Origin: Chloracidobacterium sp.
GTDB lineage: Bacteria; Acidobacteriota; Blastocatellia; Pyrinomonadales; Pyrinomonadaceae
Reading direction: 5' to 3'
NCBI GenBank assembly: GCA_016712045.1
Contig: JADJRV010000007.1
Location: 124,001-188,000, forward strand
DNA length: 64,000 nt
Positions 43,922-51,793 of this stretch are shown piece after piece (the first letter of the stretch is position 1; each line of letters starts with the position of its first letter). The notes under the pieces are model-generated. The model saw only the letters and a program-made list of their open reading frames with translations, searched no databases and had not been told where the DNA came from. The translations under genes were made by a program, and so were the position numbers.

Positions 43922-45744
43922 TGACTTACATACTCGGAATATCAGCTTTTTATCATGACTCTGCCGCATGTCTCGTGCGAGACGGCGAGATAATTGCTGC
44001 CGCTCAAGAGGAACGTTTTACACGTAAAAAGCATGACGAAGCCTTTCCCGAAAATGCCGTTCAGTTTTGCCTCGACCATGCCGGAATTGACCGCAAACAG
44101 CTCGATCACGTCGCGTTTTACGACAAGCCTTTGCTGACGTTCGAACGCCTGCTTGAAACCTATATCGACTATGCTCCGAGCGGATTCCGGTCTTTTCTAA
44201 AGGCGATGCCCGTCTGGATGACCGAAAAGCTCTGGACGCGCGAAACTTTGGCCCGCGAAACGGGGTTTGAGGGCAAGATACTATTTACCGAGCATCACGA
44301 ATCACACGCCGCGTCGGCTTTTTACCCATCGCCGTTTGAGTCGGCGGCGATACTCACGATCGATGGCGTAGGCGAATGGGCAACCTCGAGCGTTGGCGTA
44401 GGGCGTGACAATAAGGTCGAGCTTTTGTCGGAGCTAAGATTTCCTCATTCGCTGGGTCTTTTGTATTCGGCATTTACTTATTTTACGGGTTTTAAGGTCA
44501 ACTCCGGCGAGTACAAGCTGATGGGGCTTGCGCCTTATGGTGAACCGATTTATACGCAAAAGATCTTGGATAACTTGATCGATCTGCGCGACGACGGATC
44601 GTTGCGGCTCGACATGCAGTATTTCAATTTTGCCGCCGGACTGACGATGACAAATGATGCCTTTGCGGGATTGTTTGGCGGCCCTGCCCGAAAATCGGAA
44701 TCTGAGATCACGCAGCGTGAGATGGACCTTGCACGTTCGGTGCAAGAGGTGACCGAGATCGCGATGCTGCGGATGGCGAATTATGCCCAACGTGAGACGG
44801 GCGAAAAGAACTTATGCCTCGCGGGCGGTGTTGCTCTAAATTGTGTTGGCAACGGCCGCATTTTACGCGAAGCGCCGTTTGAAAATCTTTGGATACAACC
44901 AGCAGCCGGTGACGCCGGCGGTGCAGTCGGGGCGGCGTTGTCGGTCTGGCATCAGTACCTCGGTAACGAACGGTCGATCGAGCATCGAACCGGTAAGGAC
45001 GCAATGAGCGGGTCGTATTTTGGGCCTGAGTTTTCAACCGCTGAAATAAGGTCGGCGTTAGATCTAGCTGGCGCTGTCTATCACGAGCTTGATATTTCCG
45101 AAATCGTCAAACGCACCGCGGGCCAATTATCAGAGGGAAAAGTGGTCGGGTGGTTTCAGGGACGGATGGAGTTTGGCCCGCGTGCCCTGGGCAACCGCAG
45201 CATCTTAGGCGACCCGCGTTCGCGGGAAATGCAGCGGCAGATGAATCTAAAGATCAAATACCGAGAATCGTTTCGCCCGTTTGCCCCGGCGGTTTTGCGT
45301 GAACGTGTCGCGGATTTTTTTGAAATGACCGAGGCGTCGCCCTATATGCTGCTTGTCGCTCCGGTCAGCGAGAAAGTCCGCGTTGAGGATGAGACTGGTG
45401 ATAACGCTGCCGGACTTGATAAATTACAGGTGCCGCGATCGACCATTCCGGCGGTGACGCACGTCGATCTTTCTGCTCGGGTTCAGACCGTCGATTGTGA
45501 TGATAACAAGCGGTTTTATGACCTGATAGAAAAGTTTGGAGAGATCACAGGCACGCCGGTTTTGATCAATACGTCTTTCAACGTTCGCGGCGAACCGATC
45601 GTCTGCACGCCTGAGGATGCCTTTCGATGTTTTATGCGGACAGAGATGGATGTGCTGGTCGTTGGCGATATTTTGCTGCTCAAATCTGAGCAGACCGCTG
45701 AGGCCGATAGCGGTGATATCAATGAGATATTTCCGATGGATTAG
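43921..45744 (+). CDS. Carbamoyltransferase (NodU/CmcH/TobZ family)
   Basis: Transfers a carbamoyl group from carbamoyl phosphate to a hydroxyl of a sugar or natural product. 607 residues: N-terminal Kae1/YgjD-like ATPase fold (ISAFYHDSAACLVRDGEI; HHESHAASAFYPSPF; TIDGVGEWAT) and C-terminal carbamoyltransferase lobe with GRMEFGPRALGNRSILGDPR and NTSFNVRGEPIVCTPEDA. Start GTG 43921 overlaps the preceding stop by one base; a downstream ATG is much further inside. With the SGNH, SxtJ-like and DUF5989 genes it forms a module often found in exopolysaccharide and secondary-metabolite loci; the acceptor is unknown. Confidence 0.93.
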   Translation: MTYILGISAFYHDSAACLVRDGEIIAAAQEERFTRKKHDEAFPENAVQFCLDHAGIDRKQLDHVAFYDKPLLTFERLLETYIDYAPSGFRSFLKAMPVWMTEKLWTRETLARETGFEGKILFTEHHESHAASAFYPSPFESAAILTIDGVGEWATSSVGVGRDNKVELLSELRFPHSLGLLYSAFTYFTGFKVNSGEYKLMGLAPYGEPIYTQKILDNLIDLRDDGSLRLDMQYFNFAAGLTMTNDAFAGLFGGPARKSESEITQREMDLARSVQEVTEIAMLRMANYAQRETGEKNLCLAGGVALNCVGNGRILREAPFENLWIQPAAGDAGGAVGAALSVWHQYLGNERSIEHRTGKDAMSGSYFGPEFSTAEIRSALDLAGAVYHELDISEIVKRTAGQLSEGKVVGWFQGRMEFGPRALGNRSILGDPRSREMQRQMNLKIKYRESFRPFAPAVLRERVADFFEMTEASPYMLLVAPVSEKVRVEDETGDNAAGLDKLQVPRSTIPAVTHVDLSARVQTVDCDDNKRFYDLIEKFGEITGTPVLINTSFNVRGEPIVCTPEDAFRCFMRTEMDVLVVGDILLLKSEQTAEADSGDINEIFPMD

Positions 45745-45748
45745 GTAA

Positions 45749-46159
45749 ATGTTAAAGAAAGACCCAAAACTCGTCACTAGGATCGAGGCCCGCAAGACCG
45801 CTTTGATCGTGGCGGCCGTTCTGACGGCTATTGCGGCGTTTTTGCTTTACCGCGGGCGAACAACGAATGCGTGGATATTTGGCGGTGTCGCACTAACGCT
45901 CGTTATTGTTGGTTTATTTGTACCGTCGCTCGCTAAAATATTCCACCGCGTTTGGATGTGGATCGCGGTTAAGCTTGGATGGATAAACAGCAGGATATTA
46001 CTTACGCTGGTTTATTTTCTGATGTTTGTGCCTTACAAGATCGTCTCAAGAATAGTCGGTCGTGATCCGTTAAACCTACGCCAGCCGGTTGGCGACAGCT
46101 ATTGGCACAAACGCGAAAAGACGCATCAAGAACCCGAGCAATTTGAAAGATTATTTTGA
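45749..46159 (+). CDS. SxtJ-family small membrane protein
   Basis: 136 residues with three to four hydrophobic segments (about 18-40, 45-62, 75-95 and a shorter one) and a basic C-terminus (PVGDSYWHKREKTHQEPEQFERLF). The family typically follows a carbamoyltransferase gene, as here (4 bp gap), and occurs next to saxitoxin sxtI, hence its name; no activity is known. The end motif of the type D-S-Y-W is conserved in the family. It may anchor the carbamoyltransferase to the membrane (inference). Confidence 0.8.
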   Translation: MLKKDPKLVTRIEARKTALIVAAVLTAIAAFLLYRGRTTNAWIFGGVALTLVIVGLFVPSLAKIFHRVWMWIAVKLGWINSRILLTLVYFLMFVPYKIVSRIVGRDPLNLRQPVGDSYWHKREKTHQEPEQFERLF

Positions 46160-46177
46160 TAGAATAGCTGACAGTAA

Positions 46178-46336
46178 ATGAAACGATTTCAACTTTTATA
46201 CGAGTTTTGGCTGTTCCTCAGGCAAAACAAAAAATACTGGCTAGTGCCGATGGTGCTGGTTTTGGTTTTGATGGGAGCCCTGTTGATCTTTGCCCAGTCA
46301 TCGGCACTGGCGCCGTTTATTTACTCGATATTCTAA
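46178..46336 (+). CDS. DUF5989-family membrane microprotein
   Basis: 52 residues, overlooked by length-based calling: MKRFQLLYEFWLFLRQNKKY, then a single membrane segment (about residues 22-40), ending in FIYSIF with TAA at 46334-46336. The FLRxxKKYWLxPxxxxLxxxG pattern is that of DUF5989 proteins, which almost always follow an SxtJ gene and a carbamoyltransferase; here the gap to the SxtJ-like gene is 18 bp. Its function is unknown. It ends 5 bp before the convergent 46342 gene. Confidence 0.8.
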   Translation: MKRFQLLYEFWLFLRQNKKYWLVPMVLVLVLMGALLIFAQSSALAPFIYSIF

Positions 46337-46341
46337 AGACT

Positions 46342-46857
46342 CTAGTCCTGTGTCTTGCAGGGTTTGGTTGACGCGGCGTCAGCAGAAACGCGGGCCTCTT
46401 CGTTTTGTTTTGCTCCGGGCATGATAACATCGACCACGCATGATTCGGTCTTGCTGATCTTTGAGATCATCAGATAAGAGGTACTCTTGCCCGAATCATC
46501 CGCACCCGCAACGTTATAGCGAGCGATCAAAGCGACCGGAACGCCTTTTTTCGTTCGCCACTCGATCTTTTCCCCGATGGCTGAAAATCCGCTGTAATAG
46601 CTCCAAAAATTAAGCTCAAACTTTTTCTTCGCAGGTGTGATGATATTTATCGTCTGGCGGATATCGCCCTCGATCAGGCGGACCTTGTATCCGCCGACGC
46701 CTGGACACTCACCTTCGTAAGAACCTGCTTCATTGGGATTTGAAGAGATCGTTCGGCAGGCACCGGTTTTGGTGCTCGTGTAAACGCTCGCGTTTTGGGC
46801 GAGGGCAGAGGCGGTGAATGTAAACAAAACAATAGCTATCGAAATGGTCAGGTTCAT
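46342..46857 (-). CDS. Exported protein of unknown function
   Basis: 171 residues with a clear signal peptide (MNLTISIAIVLFTFTASALAQ). The mature part is beta-rich with three or four cysteines (ACRT, YEGECPG, ESCVVDV, TKPCKTQD) that could form disulfides. I recognise no family. Motif GYKVRLIEGDIRQTINI and FELNFWSYYSGFSAIGEKIEWR stand out. It is convergent with the DUF5989 gene, and pyrC starts 25 bp upstream on the same strand, but it is unlikely to be part of the pyr operon given its secretion signal. Confidence 0.7.
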   Translation of the reverse strand: MNLTISIAIVLFTFTASALAQNASVYTSTKTGACRTISSNPNEAGSYEGECPGVGGYKVRLIEGDIRQTINIITPAKKKFELNFWSYYSGFSAIGEKIEWRTKKGVPVALIARYNVAGADDSGKSTSYLMISKISKTESCVVDVIMPGAKQNEEARVSADAASTKPCKTQD

Positions 46858-46881
46858 ATTTTCTCCGTTTATTTGTGAACT

Positions 46882-48165
46882 CTATCTTTTGTAGACGATC
46901 TTGCCGCCGACGATGGTGGTGACCGCCGCTCCGCGAAATTTCCAGCCGTCGAATGGCGAATTTCGCGATTTCGAACGAGACTCCGCGTTAGTGTACGTCC
47001 AGTCGAGTTCGGGGTCAATTATCGTCACATCGGCTATCGAGCCGGGGGCGAGCGTGCCGCGTCCTGTTAAATTAAATATCTTGGCCGGATTGGTAGAGCA
47101 AAGCTCGACCAGCCGGACGAGGTCTATGACGCCTTTGTGGACGAGCTCGTTGCACGCTAATCCGATGGCGGTTTCGAGCCCGGTGATTCCGAATGGGGCT
47201 CGGTCATATTCGAGAGCTTTTTCGTCAGCGTGATGCGGAGCATGGTCGGTCGCGATAGCGTCGATCGTGCCGTCTTTTATACCCTCGATTATCGCTTCAA
47301 GATGCTCTTCGCTGCGGAGCGGCGGGGCCATTTTTGTGTTTGTGTCGTAACCCTCGACAATTCTGTCCGTCAGCGTGAAATGATGCGGCGTGACCTCGCA
47401 TGTGACGTTGATGCCCTCGGCCTTGGCACGGCGGACGGCCTCAATTGCACCTTTGGTCGAGACGTGGGCGATGTGAATGTGCGAGCCGGTTTCTTTGGCG
47501 AGAATGATGTCGCGGATGGCGTCGATGTCTTCGGCAAGGGCTGGCATTCCTTTGAGGCCGAGCAGCAGGGAAATTTTGCCCTCGTGCATAACGCCGCCGG
47601 ATGAGAGCGATTTATCTTCGCAATGATCGATCACCGGCAGGTCAAAATCTTTTGCGTATTGCATTGCACGGCGCATAATTCCTGCATTTGGCACCGGACG
47701 CCCGTCGTCAGAAACGGCAACCGCACCGGCGGCTTTCATCTCGCCCATTTCGGCAAGTTCGGAGCCGTCCGAGGATTTTGTGATCGCCCCGATCGGGAAA
47801 ACATTCGCGAGTCCCGCACGCTCGGCCTGCTCGATCATATACCGCGTGATCGCGGCGTTGTCGTTGACCGGATGTGTATTTGGCATCGGACAAACACTCG
47901 TCCAGCCCCCCGCAACCGCAGCCGCACAGCCCGAGGCGATCGTTTCCTTATGCTCCTGCCCCGGTTCACGCAGATGGACGTGCATATCGATAAAACCCGG
48001 AGCGACAAGCAGACCGGCCGCGTCAAAAACCTCACAGTCGTCCGGTTGGACGTCGCTAGGCTTTATCCACCCCGCAACTTTGCCGTCCTCAATGAGAACA
48101 TTCATGCCGGTATTTTCACTCGCGGCAGGGTCGATAAGATGTCCGTTTTTGATCAACAACTTCAT
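46882..48165 (-). CDS. pyrC: Dihydroorotase, class I type (PyrC)
   Basis: Third step of pyrimidine synthesis: cyclises carbamoyl-aspartate to dihydroorotate. 427 residues; zinc ligands visible in IDMHVHLREPG, VIDHCEDKSLSSGG and IATDHAPHHADEK, with a metal-bridging region following HIAHVSTKG. The length and the H-x-H-L-R-E-P-G motif place it in the longer class I group, found with PyrB in many bacteria. It follows pyrB with a 3-bp gap on the same strand. Third gene of pyrR-pyrB-pyrC. Confidence 0.95.
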   Translation of the reverse strand: MKLLIKNGHLIDPAASENTGMNVLIEDGKVAGWIKPSDVQPDDCEVFDAAGLLVAPGFIDMHVHLREPGQEHKETIASGCAAAVAGGWTSVCPMPNTHPVNDNAAITRYMIEQAERAGLANVFPIGAITKSSDGSELAEMGEMKAAGAVAVSDDGRPVPNAGIMRRAMQYAKDFDLPVIDHCEDKSLSSGGVMHEGKISLLLGLKGMPALAEDIDAIRDIILAKETGSHIHIAHVSTKGAIEAVRRAKAEGINVTCEVTPHHFTLTDRIVEGYDTNTKMAPPLRSEEHLEAIIEGIKDGTIDAIATDHAPHHADEKALEYDRAPFGITGLETAIGLACNELVHKGVIDLVRLVELCSTNPAKIFNLTGRGTLAPGSIADVTIIDPELDWTYTNAESRSKSRNSPFDGWKFRGAAVTTIVGGKIVYKR

Positions 48166-48168
48166 AAA

Positions 48169-49116
48169 CTATGTGCCGGTCGCCGTGCCTCCGGTTGCGA
48201 GATAAAGAACCGCCATTCGCACCGCAACGCCGTATTTAACCTGATCTAAAATAAGCGAACGCGAACTGTCGGCGACCTCGGATGCGATCTCGATGCCGCG
48301 ATTCATCGGGCCGGGATGGAGGACGATGGCATCTTTTTTTGCGAGATCGAGGCGTTCGTTTGTCAGGCCGTAATGGATCGAATACTCTCGCAGAGTTGGG
48401 AAATATGCTGAGTCCTGACGCTCGCGTTGGATTCGCAGGATCATGACGACATCTGCTCCGGCGATGGCGTCTTCGATATGCGGGCAAACAGTAAGGCCAT
48501 TCTCAACGAGATGAGCGAAGTCTGTCGGGACGAGCGTTCCGGGACCGGCGACGCGGACTTTTGCTCCCATTTTTGTGAGCAGGTGAATATTTGACCGGGC
48601 GACGCGGCTGTGGAGGATGTCGCCGACGATCGCGACTTCGAGGCCAGCGATGTGTTTTTTGTGTTCGCGGATCGTCATCGCGTCGAGCAGTGCCTGGGTC
48701 GGATGCTCGTTGGCCCCGTCACCGGCGTTGACGATCGCGGCTTGCGAAGCTTTGGCAAGCTGATGCGGCACGCCCGCTGAACCGTGGCGGACGACGATGC
48801 AATCAGGAGCCATCGCGTCGAGATTTAGAGCGGTGTCGAGCAACGTCTCGCCTTTTGACAGGCTCGACGAAGAGACGCTGATGTTGACGGCGTCGGCTGA
48901 TAGGCGTTTTGCCGCGAGTTCAAATGATGTGCGTGTGCGGGTCGAGGATTCGAAAAAGAGATTGATTATGGTCTTGCCGCGCAGAGCCGGAACCTTTTTG
49001 ACCTCGCGGGTCGAGATCTCGCTAAATGTTTCGGCAGTATCGAGAATGCCGGTTATCTCCGCTGCCGTCAGGCCGCGGATCCCGAGGAGATCTCTTCTGC
49101 GAAATGGTTTTTCCAT
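48169..49116 (-). CDS. pyrB: Aspartate carbamoyltransferase catalytic subunit (PyrB)
   Basis: Commits carbamoyl phosphate and aspartate to pyrimidines. 315 residues; carbamoyl-phosphate motif FFESSTRTRTSFELAAKRL, HPTQALLDAMTIREHK, and the aspartate-binding loop HPGPMNRGIEI are intact. There is no pyrI next to it. The start ATG 49116 lies just behind an intrinsic terminator-like hairpin (49118-49146) that separates it from pyrR, which suggests transcription attenuation of the downstream genes by PyrR. Confidence 0.95.
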   Translation of the reverse strand: MEKPFRRRDLLGIRGLTAAEITGILDTAETFSEISTREVKKVPALRGKTIINLFFESSTRTRTSFELAAKRLSADAVNISVSSSSLSKGETLLDTALNLDAMAPDCIVVRHGSAGVPHQLAKASQAAIVNAGDGANEHPTQALLDAMTIREHKKHIAGLEVAIVGDILHSRVARSNIHLLTKMGAKVRVAGPGTLVPTDFAHLVENGLTVCPHIEDAIAGADVVMILRIQRERQDSAYFPTLREYSIHYGLTNERLDLAKKDAIVLHPGPMNRGIEIASEVADSSRSLILDQVKYGVAVRMAVLYLATGGTATGT

Positions 49117-49117
49117 T

Positions 49118-49146
49118 CAAAAAAAGCAGGCCATACAGCCTGCTTA
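49118..49146 (-). terminator. Intrinsic terminator between pyrR and pyrB (putative attenuator)
   Basis: Minus strand: AGCAGGC-TGTATG-GCCTGCT followed by TTTTTT; it starts in the pyrR stop codon and its U-run ends about 2 nt before pyrB. A perfect 7-bp stem with a U-tail inside an operon is the form of a PyrR-type attenuator. I could not see a convincing antiterminator or PyrR-binding loop in the preceding coding sequence. Confidence 0.8.
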
Positions 49147-49707
49147 CGGTCTTTCAAAAATTCCAACTGCCTCGACATCGTCAAACTCTTTGAGCATGAC
49201 CTTTATTATCTCGGATTGCTTGGTCGAAACGTATTTGCCTATGAAATCAGCCTGTATCGGTAATTCGCGGTGCTCGATGCCGCGATCGACGAGCACGGCG
49301 AGCTGAACTTTTTTCGGGCGGCCAAAATCCATTAGTTGATCGAGTGCGGCTCGGATCGTGCGGCCAGTGTAGAGAACGTCATCGACGAGGATGATATTTT
49401 TACCCTCGATGTCGTCCTCAAGCTCGGTGCGGTTGACGACCGGGTTTGCCCCGACCGTCGAAAGGTCATCGCGATAGAGCGTAATGTCGAGGATGCCGTA
49501 CTGCGGACGTTCGCCCTCGAGAGCCTCGATCTTGTCGCAGAGACGTTCGGCAAGCGGCACGCCGCGTCGTCGGATGCCGACCAGATACAGGTTCTTTGCC
49601 CCCTGATTTTTCTCAACGATCTCGGTCGCAAGCCGCCGCAGCGCGCGTTTCATCGCCGCCGCGTCCATGATCCTGGACTTTTCAACCAAATTTATTTCGT
49701 TACCCAT
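49144..49707 (-). CDS. pyrR: PyrR: pyrimidine operon attenuator / uracil phosphoribosyltransferase
   Basis: In Bacillus PyrR binds pyr mRNA in response to UMP and lets a terminator form; it also has weak uracil phosphoribosyltransferase activity. 187 residues with the PRPP-binding motif NIILVDDVLYTGRTIRAAL, GIRRRGVPLAERL and QYGILDITLYRDDL. First gene of a pyrR-pyrB-pyrC operon whose own intergenic space holds a terminator-like hairpin, so classic attenuation is plausible. pyrD lies divergently about 100 bp away. ATG 49707 is accepted; internal ATG codons at residue 14 also exist. Confidence 0.93.
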   Translation of the reverse strand: MGNEINLVEKSRIMDAAAMKRALRRLATEIVEKNQGAKNLYLVGIRRRGVPLAERLCDKIEALEGERPQYGILDITLYRDDLSTVGANPVVNRTELEDDIEGKNIILVDDVLYTGRTIRAALDQLMDFGRPKKVQLAVLVDRGIEHRELPIQADFIGKYVSTKQSEIIKVMLKEFDDVEAVGIFERP

Positions 49708-49739
49708 TCGAGTACAAAAGTAACAAAGGCTAGTCTAAA

Positions 49740-49765
49740 GTTCAAAGTTTGAGGTTCGAAGTTTG
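49740..49765. repeat. Short tandem GTTC(A/G)AAGTTTG repeat in the pyrR-pyrD gap
   Basis: GTTCAAAGTTTGAG and GGTTCGAAGTTTG in tandem, between the divergent starts. Could be a regulator site or only a low-complexity tract. Confidence 0.35.
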
Positions 49766-49803
49766 TTTACGACAGTCTCTAAACTAGAATCTAGGCAGCA
49801 CAA

Positions 49804-50838
49804 ATGAGCTTATTTTGGAGAAAAGTTGTCCGTCCTATAATGTTTAGCCTCGACGCCGAGAGGGCTCACGAGATAGGTGTCATGGCGATGCGGTACGGAT
49901 TTGGCAACACCGGACGGAATTTCCGTCGAAATCATGAACGTCACTTCGAGCCGTTCGAAAGGTTCGGGTTAAAGTTTGTAAATCCTCTCGGGATGGCGGC
50001 TGGTTTTGATAAAAACGGCGTTTTAATTAATCAATGTGCGTCGTTCGGATTCGGATTTGTAGAGGTTGGAACTGTGACTTATGAGGCCCAGCCGGGCAAT
50101 CCGAAACCTCGACTTTTTCGACTGCCCGACGACCAAGCATTAATAAACAGACTCGGCTTTAACAATGACGGTGCAAAATTGATCGCCAGGCGTTTAGCCA
50201 TTTTTGAACGGCATTGTCTTGTGGGGGTAAATATCGGTAAGAACAAGGATGTTCCGAACGAGGAGGCGACAGAGAATTATCTAAAGAGTTTCGATCTTGT
50301 TCATCCGGTCGCGGACTATGTTGCGGTGAATATCTCATCGCCAAACACGCCCAATCTTCGGGAATTGCAGAAAGCCGACAATCTTGAAGAACTGCTGGGA
50401 GCTTTGACTGCTCGAAATACAGAGCTTGGACACAGGCCGTTGCTCGTCAAGATCGCTCCTGATCTAACCGAGGCTGAGATCGAGGCAATTGTGGATATAT
50501 GTCTGCGGCATGAGATCGACGGCATTATCGCGACTAATACAACTATTTCACGGAACGAACTTAGGCTTAACATTGATGAAGCTGGCGGATTGAGCGGTAA
50601 GCCTTTGGAGCAGAGATCTAACGAGGTCATTTCAAAGATCTATCGATATTCAAAAGGGAAGCTGCCGATCATCGGCGTTGGCGGGATATTTACGGCTGAG
50701 GATGCGTTTGCAAAGATCACGGCGGGGGCTTCGTTGATCCAGGCTTATACGGGATTTGTTTATGGCGGGCCTTCGTTTGCGTCTGACGTTACCGTAGGAC
50801 TTGCGGCCATTTTGAAAGAAGAGGATTTGCGAATTTAG
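49804..50838 (+). CDS. pyrD: Dihydroorotate dehydrogenase (quinone), class 2 PyrD
   Basis: Membrane-associated flavoenzyme oxidising dihydroorotate with quinone. 344 residues: N-terminal amphipathic helix region (SLFWRKVVRPIMFSLDAERAHEIG) typical of class 2, FMN site GMAAGFDKNG, catalytic serine in VNISSPNTPNLRELQ, and KIAPDLTEAEIEA; the C-terminus VGGIFTAEDAFAKITAGASLIQAYTG binds phosphate of FMN. Divergent from pyrR across a ~96-bp gap, so it is probably outside the PyrR-controlled transcript but could share a control region. Confidence 0.95.
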   Translation: MSLFWRKVVRPIMFSLDAERAHEIGVMAMRYGFGNTGRNFRRNHERHFEPFERFGLKFVNPLGMAAGFDKNGVLINQCASFGFGFVEVGTVTYEAQPGNPKPRLFRLPDDQALINRLGFNNDGAKLIARRLAIFERHCLVGVNIGKNKDVPNEEATENYLKSFDLVHPVADYVAVNISSPNTPNLRELQKADNLEELLGALTARNTELGHRPLLVKIAPDLTEAEIEAIVDICLRHEIDGIIATNTTISRNELRLNIDEAGGLSGKPLEQRSNEVISKIYRYSKGKLPIIGVGGIFTAEDAFAKITAGASLIQAYTGFVYGGPSFASDVTVGLAAILKEEDLRI

Positions 50839-50969
50839 ACGAAGCGGTTGGCTCGGATATTGGAATATAGCTTTTTCATATGCCTAAATGTTTGACAGTT
50901 TTGTTCAAGACGATATAATTATCGTTTTGCCTTTTAACGAAGTTTCGGCAAAATGAAAACCTTTTGACA

Positions 50970-51479
50970 ATGATCATCGATCTGGCCAGTGTTGGAAAAA
51001 ATCCGAAGACGATCGAACTCGAGTTCGAGCCGGCCAATATAGATCTGGATGACGGCATGCAGCTCGCGGAAAACGCGGCGTTTAACGGCGAGATCAGCCG
51101 TGACGGTACGCGAACACGAGTTGCCGGACGCATTGCAACAGTGGTCTCGACCGAATGCAGCCGCTGTCTCGAACCGGTCGCAAAAGATATCGACCTTGAG
51201 TTTGAGGCGGTTTTTGTTGATGCGGCCGACGAGCCGACCGAAGATGAGATCGAGGTGACGGTCGATGAGCTTGACGAATCGCTCATTACTGACGACAAGA
51301 TAGACATGACCGAGGTCGTCCGCGAGCAGTTGATACTCGCGATGATCGAAAAGGTGCTCTGCCAGGAAGATTGTAAAGGTTTGTGTCCGCAATGCGGCGG
51401 GAACCGAAATTTGATAGATTGTAAGTGCGAAGAAAACGTTATTGACCCTCGATGGGCCGCACTGAAGAATTTGAAATAG
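50970..51479 (+). CDS. YceD/DUF177 family protein (ribosome-assembly linked)
   Basis: 169 residues. The family is nearly always next to rpmF (L32), as here (36-bp gap), and in plants/bacteria is linked to 23S rRNA processing. Two cysteine patches are visible: CSRCLEPVAKDIDLEF and CQEDCKGLCPQCGGN (C-x3-C-x3-C-x2-C), the latter a probable zinc site. I start at ATG 50970; an in-frame TTG sits 6 bp upstream. The N-terminus IIDLASVGKNPKTIELEF is typical. Confidence 0.87.
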   Translation: MIIDLASVGKNPKTIELEFEPANIDLDDGMQLAENAAFNGEISRDGTRTRVAGRIATVVSTECSRCLEPVAKDIDLEFEAVFVDAADEPTEDEIEVTVDELDESLITDDKIDMTEVVREQLILAMIEKVLCQEDCKGLCPQCGGNRNLIDCKCEENVIDPRWAALKNLK

Positions 51480-51515
51480 CCGCCGACGAGCGGCCGACCT
51501 TTTGAGGTTTTAATT

Positions 51516-51701
51516 ATGCCAAATCCAAAACGACGACACTCACATGCACGCACGCGTACGCGCCGGGCTCATGATGCTCTAAAAACGCCACAGTTTTATG
51601 CCGACAAAGATTCGGGTGAAACAAAGCAGCCGCACCGCATCGATCCTAAGACCGGTATGTACAAAGGCCGGCAGATAATCGATGTAAAAAACGCAGAATA
51701 A
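51516..51701 (+). CDS. rpmF: 50S ribosomal protein L32, cysteine-free form
   Basis: 61 residues, starting MPNPKRRHSHARTRTRRAHDAL as in L32. The zinc-ribbon cysteines of the standard form are missing; the usual C-x-x-C positions read ADKDSGETKQPHRIDPKTGMY, so this is the zinc-independent (C-) variant. The gene follows yceD and begins the rpmF-fabH-fabD-acpP-fabF run, the common coupling of ribosome and fatty-acid synthesis. plsX, usual between rpmF and fabH, is absent. Confidence 0.93.
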   Translation: MPNPKRRHSHARTRTRRAHDALKTPQFYADKDSGETKQPHRIDPKTGMYKGRQIIDVKNAE

Positions 51702-51719
51702 AAGTTTGCTGAGTTCTTT

Positions 51720-51775
51720 GAGTTTGTTGAGTTTATTGAGTTGAAAGTTGACTCCGACTCAATGTACTCAAACTC
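51720..51775. repeat. Imperfect inverted repeat of GAGTT-TTGAG units between rpmF and fabH
   Basis: GAGTTTG...TTGAGTTTATTGAGTT on the left pairs with CGACTCAATGTACTCAAACTC on the right. It follows rpmF by ~18 bp and lies ~18 bp before fabH; it may be a hairpin that reduces readthrough or protects the upstream mRNA. Confidence 0.5.
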
Positions 51776-51793
51776 TAAAAACTCATAACTCTT

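Noticed and set aside
49740..49765. Mobile repeat in the pyrR-pyrD gap
   Set aside because: Only two short imperfect units; no other copy noticed in the window, so it is kept only as a low-confidence repeat.
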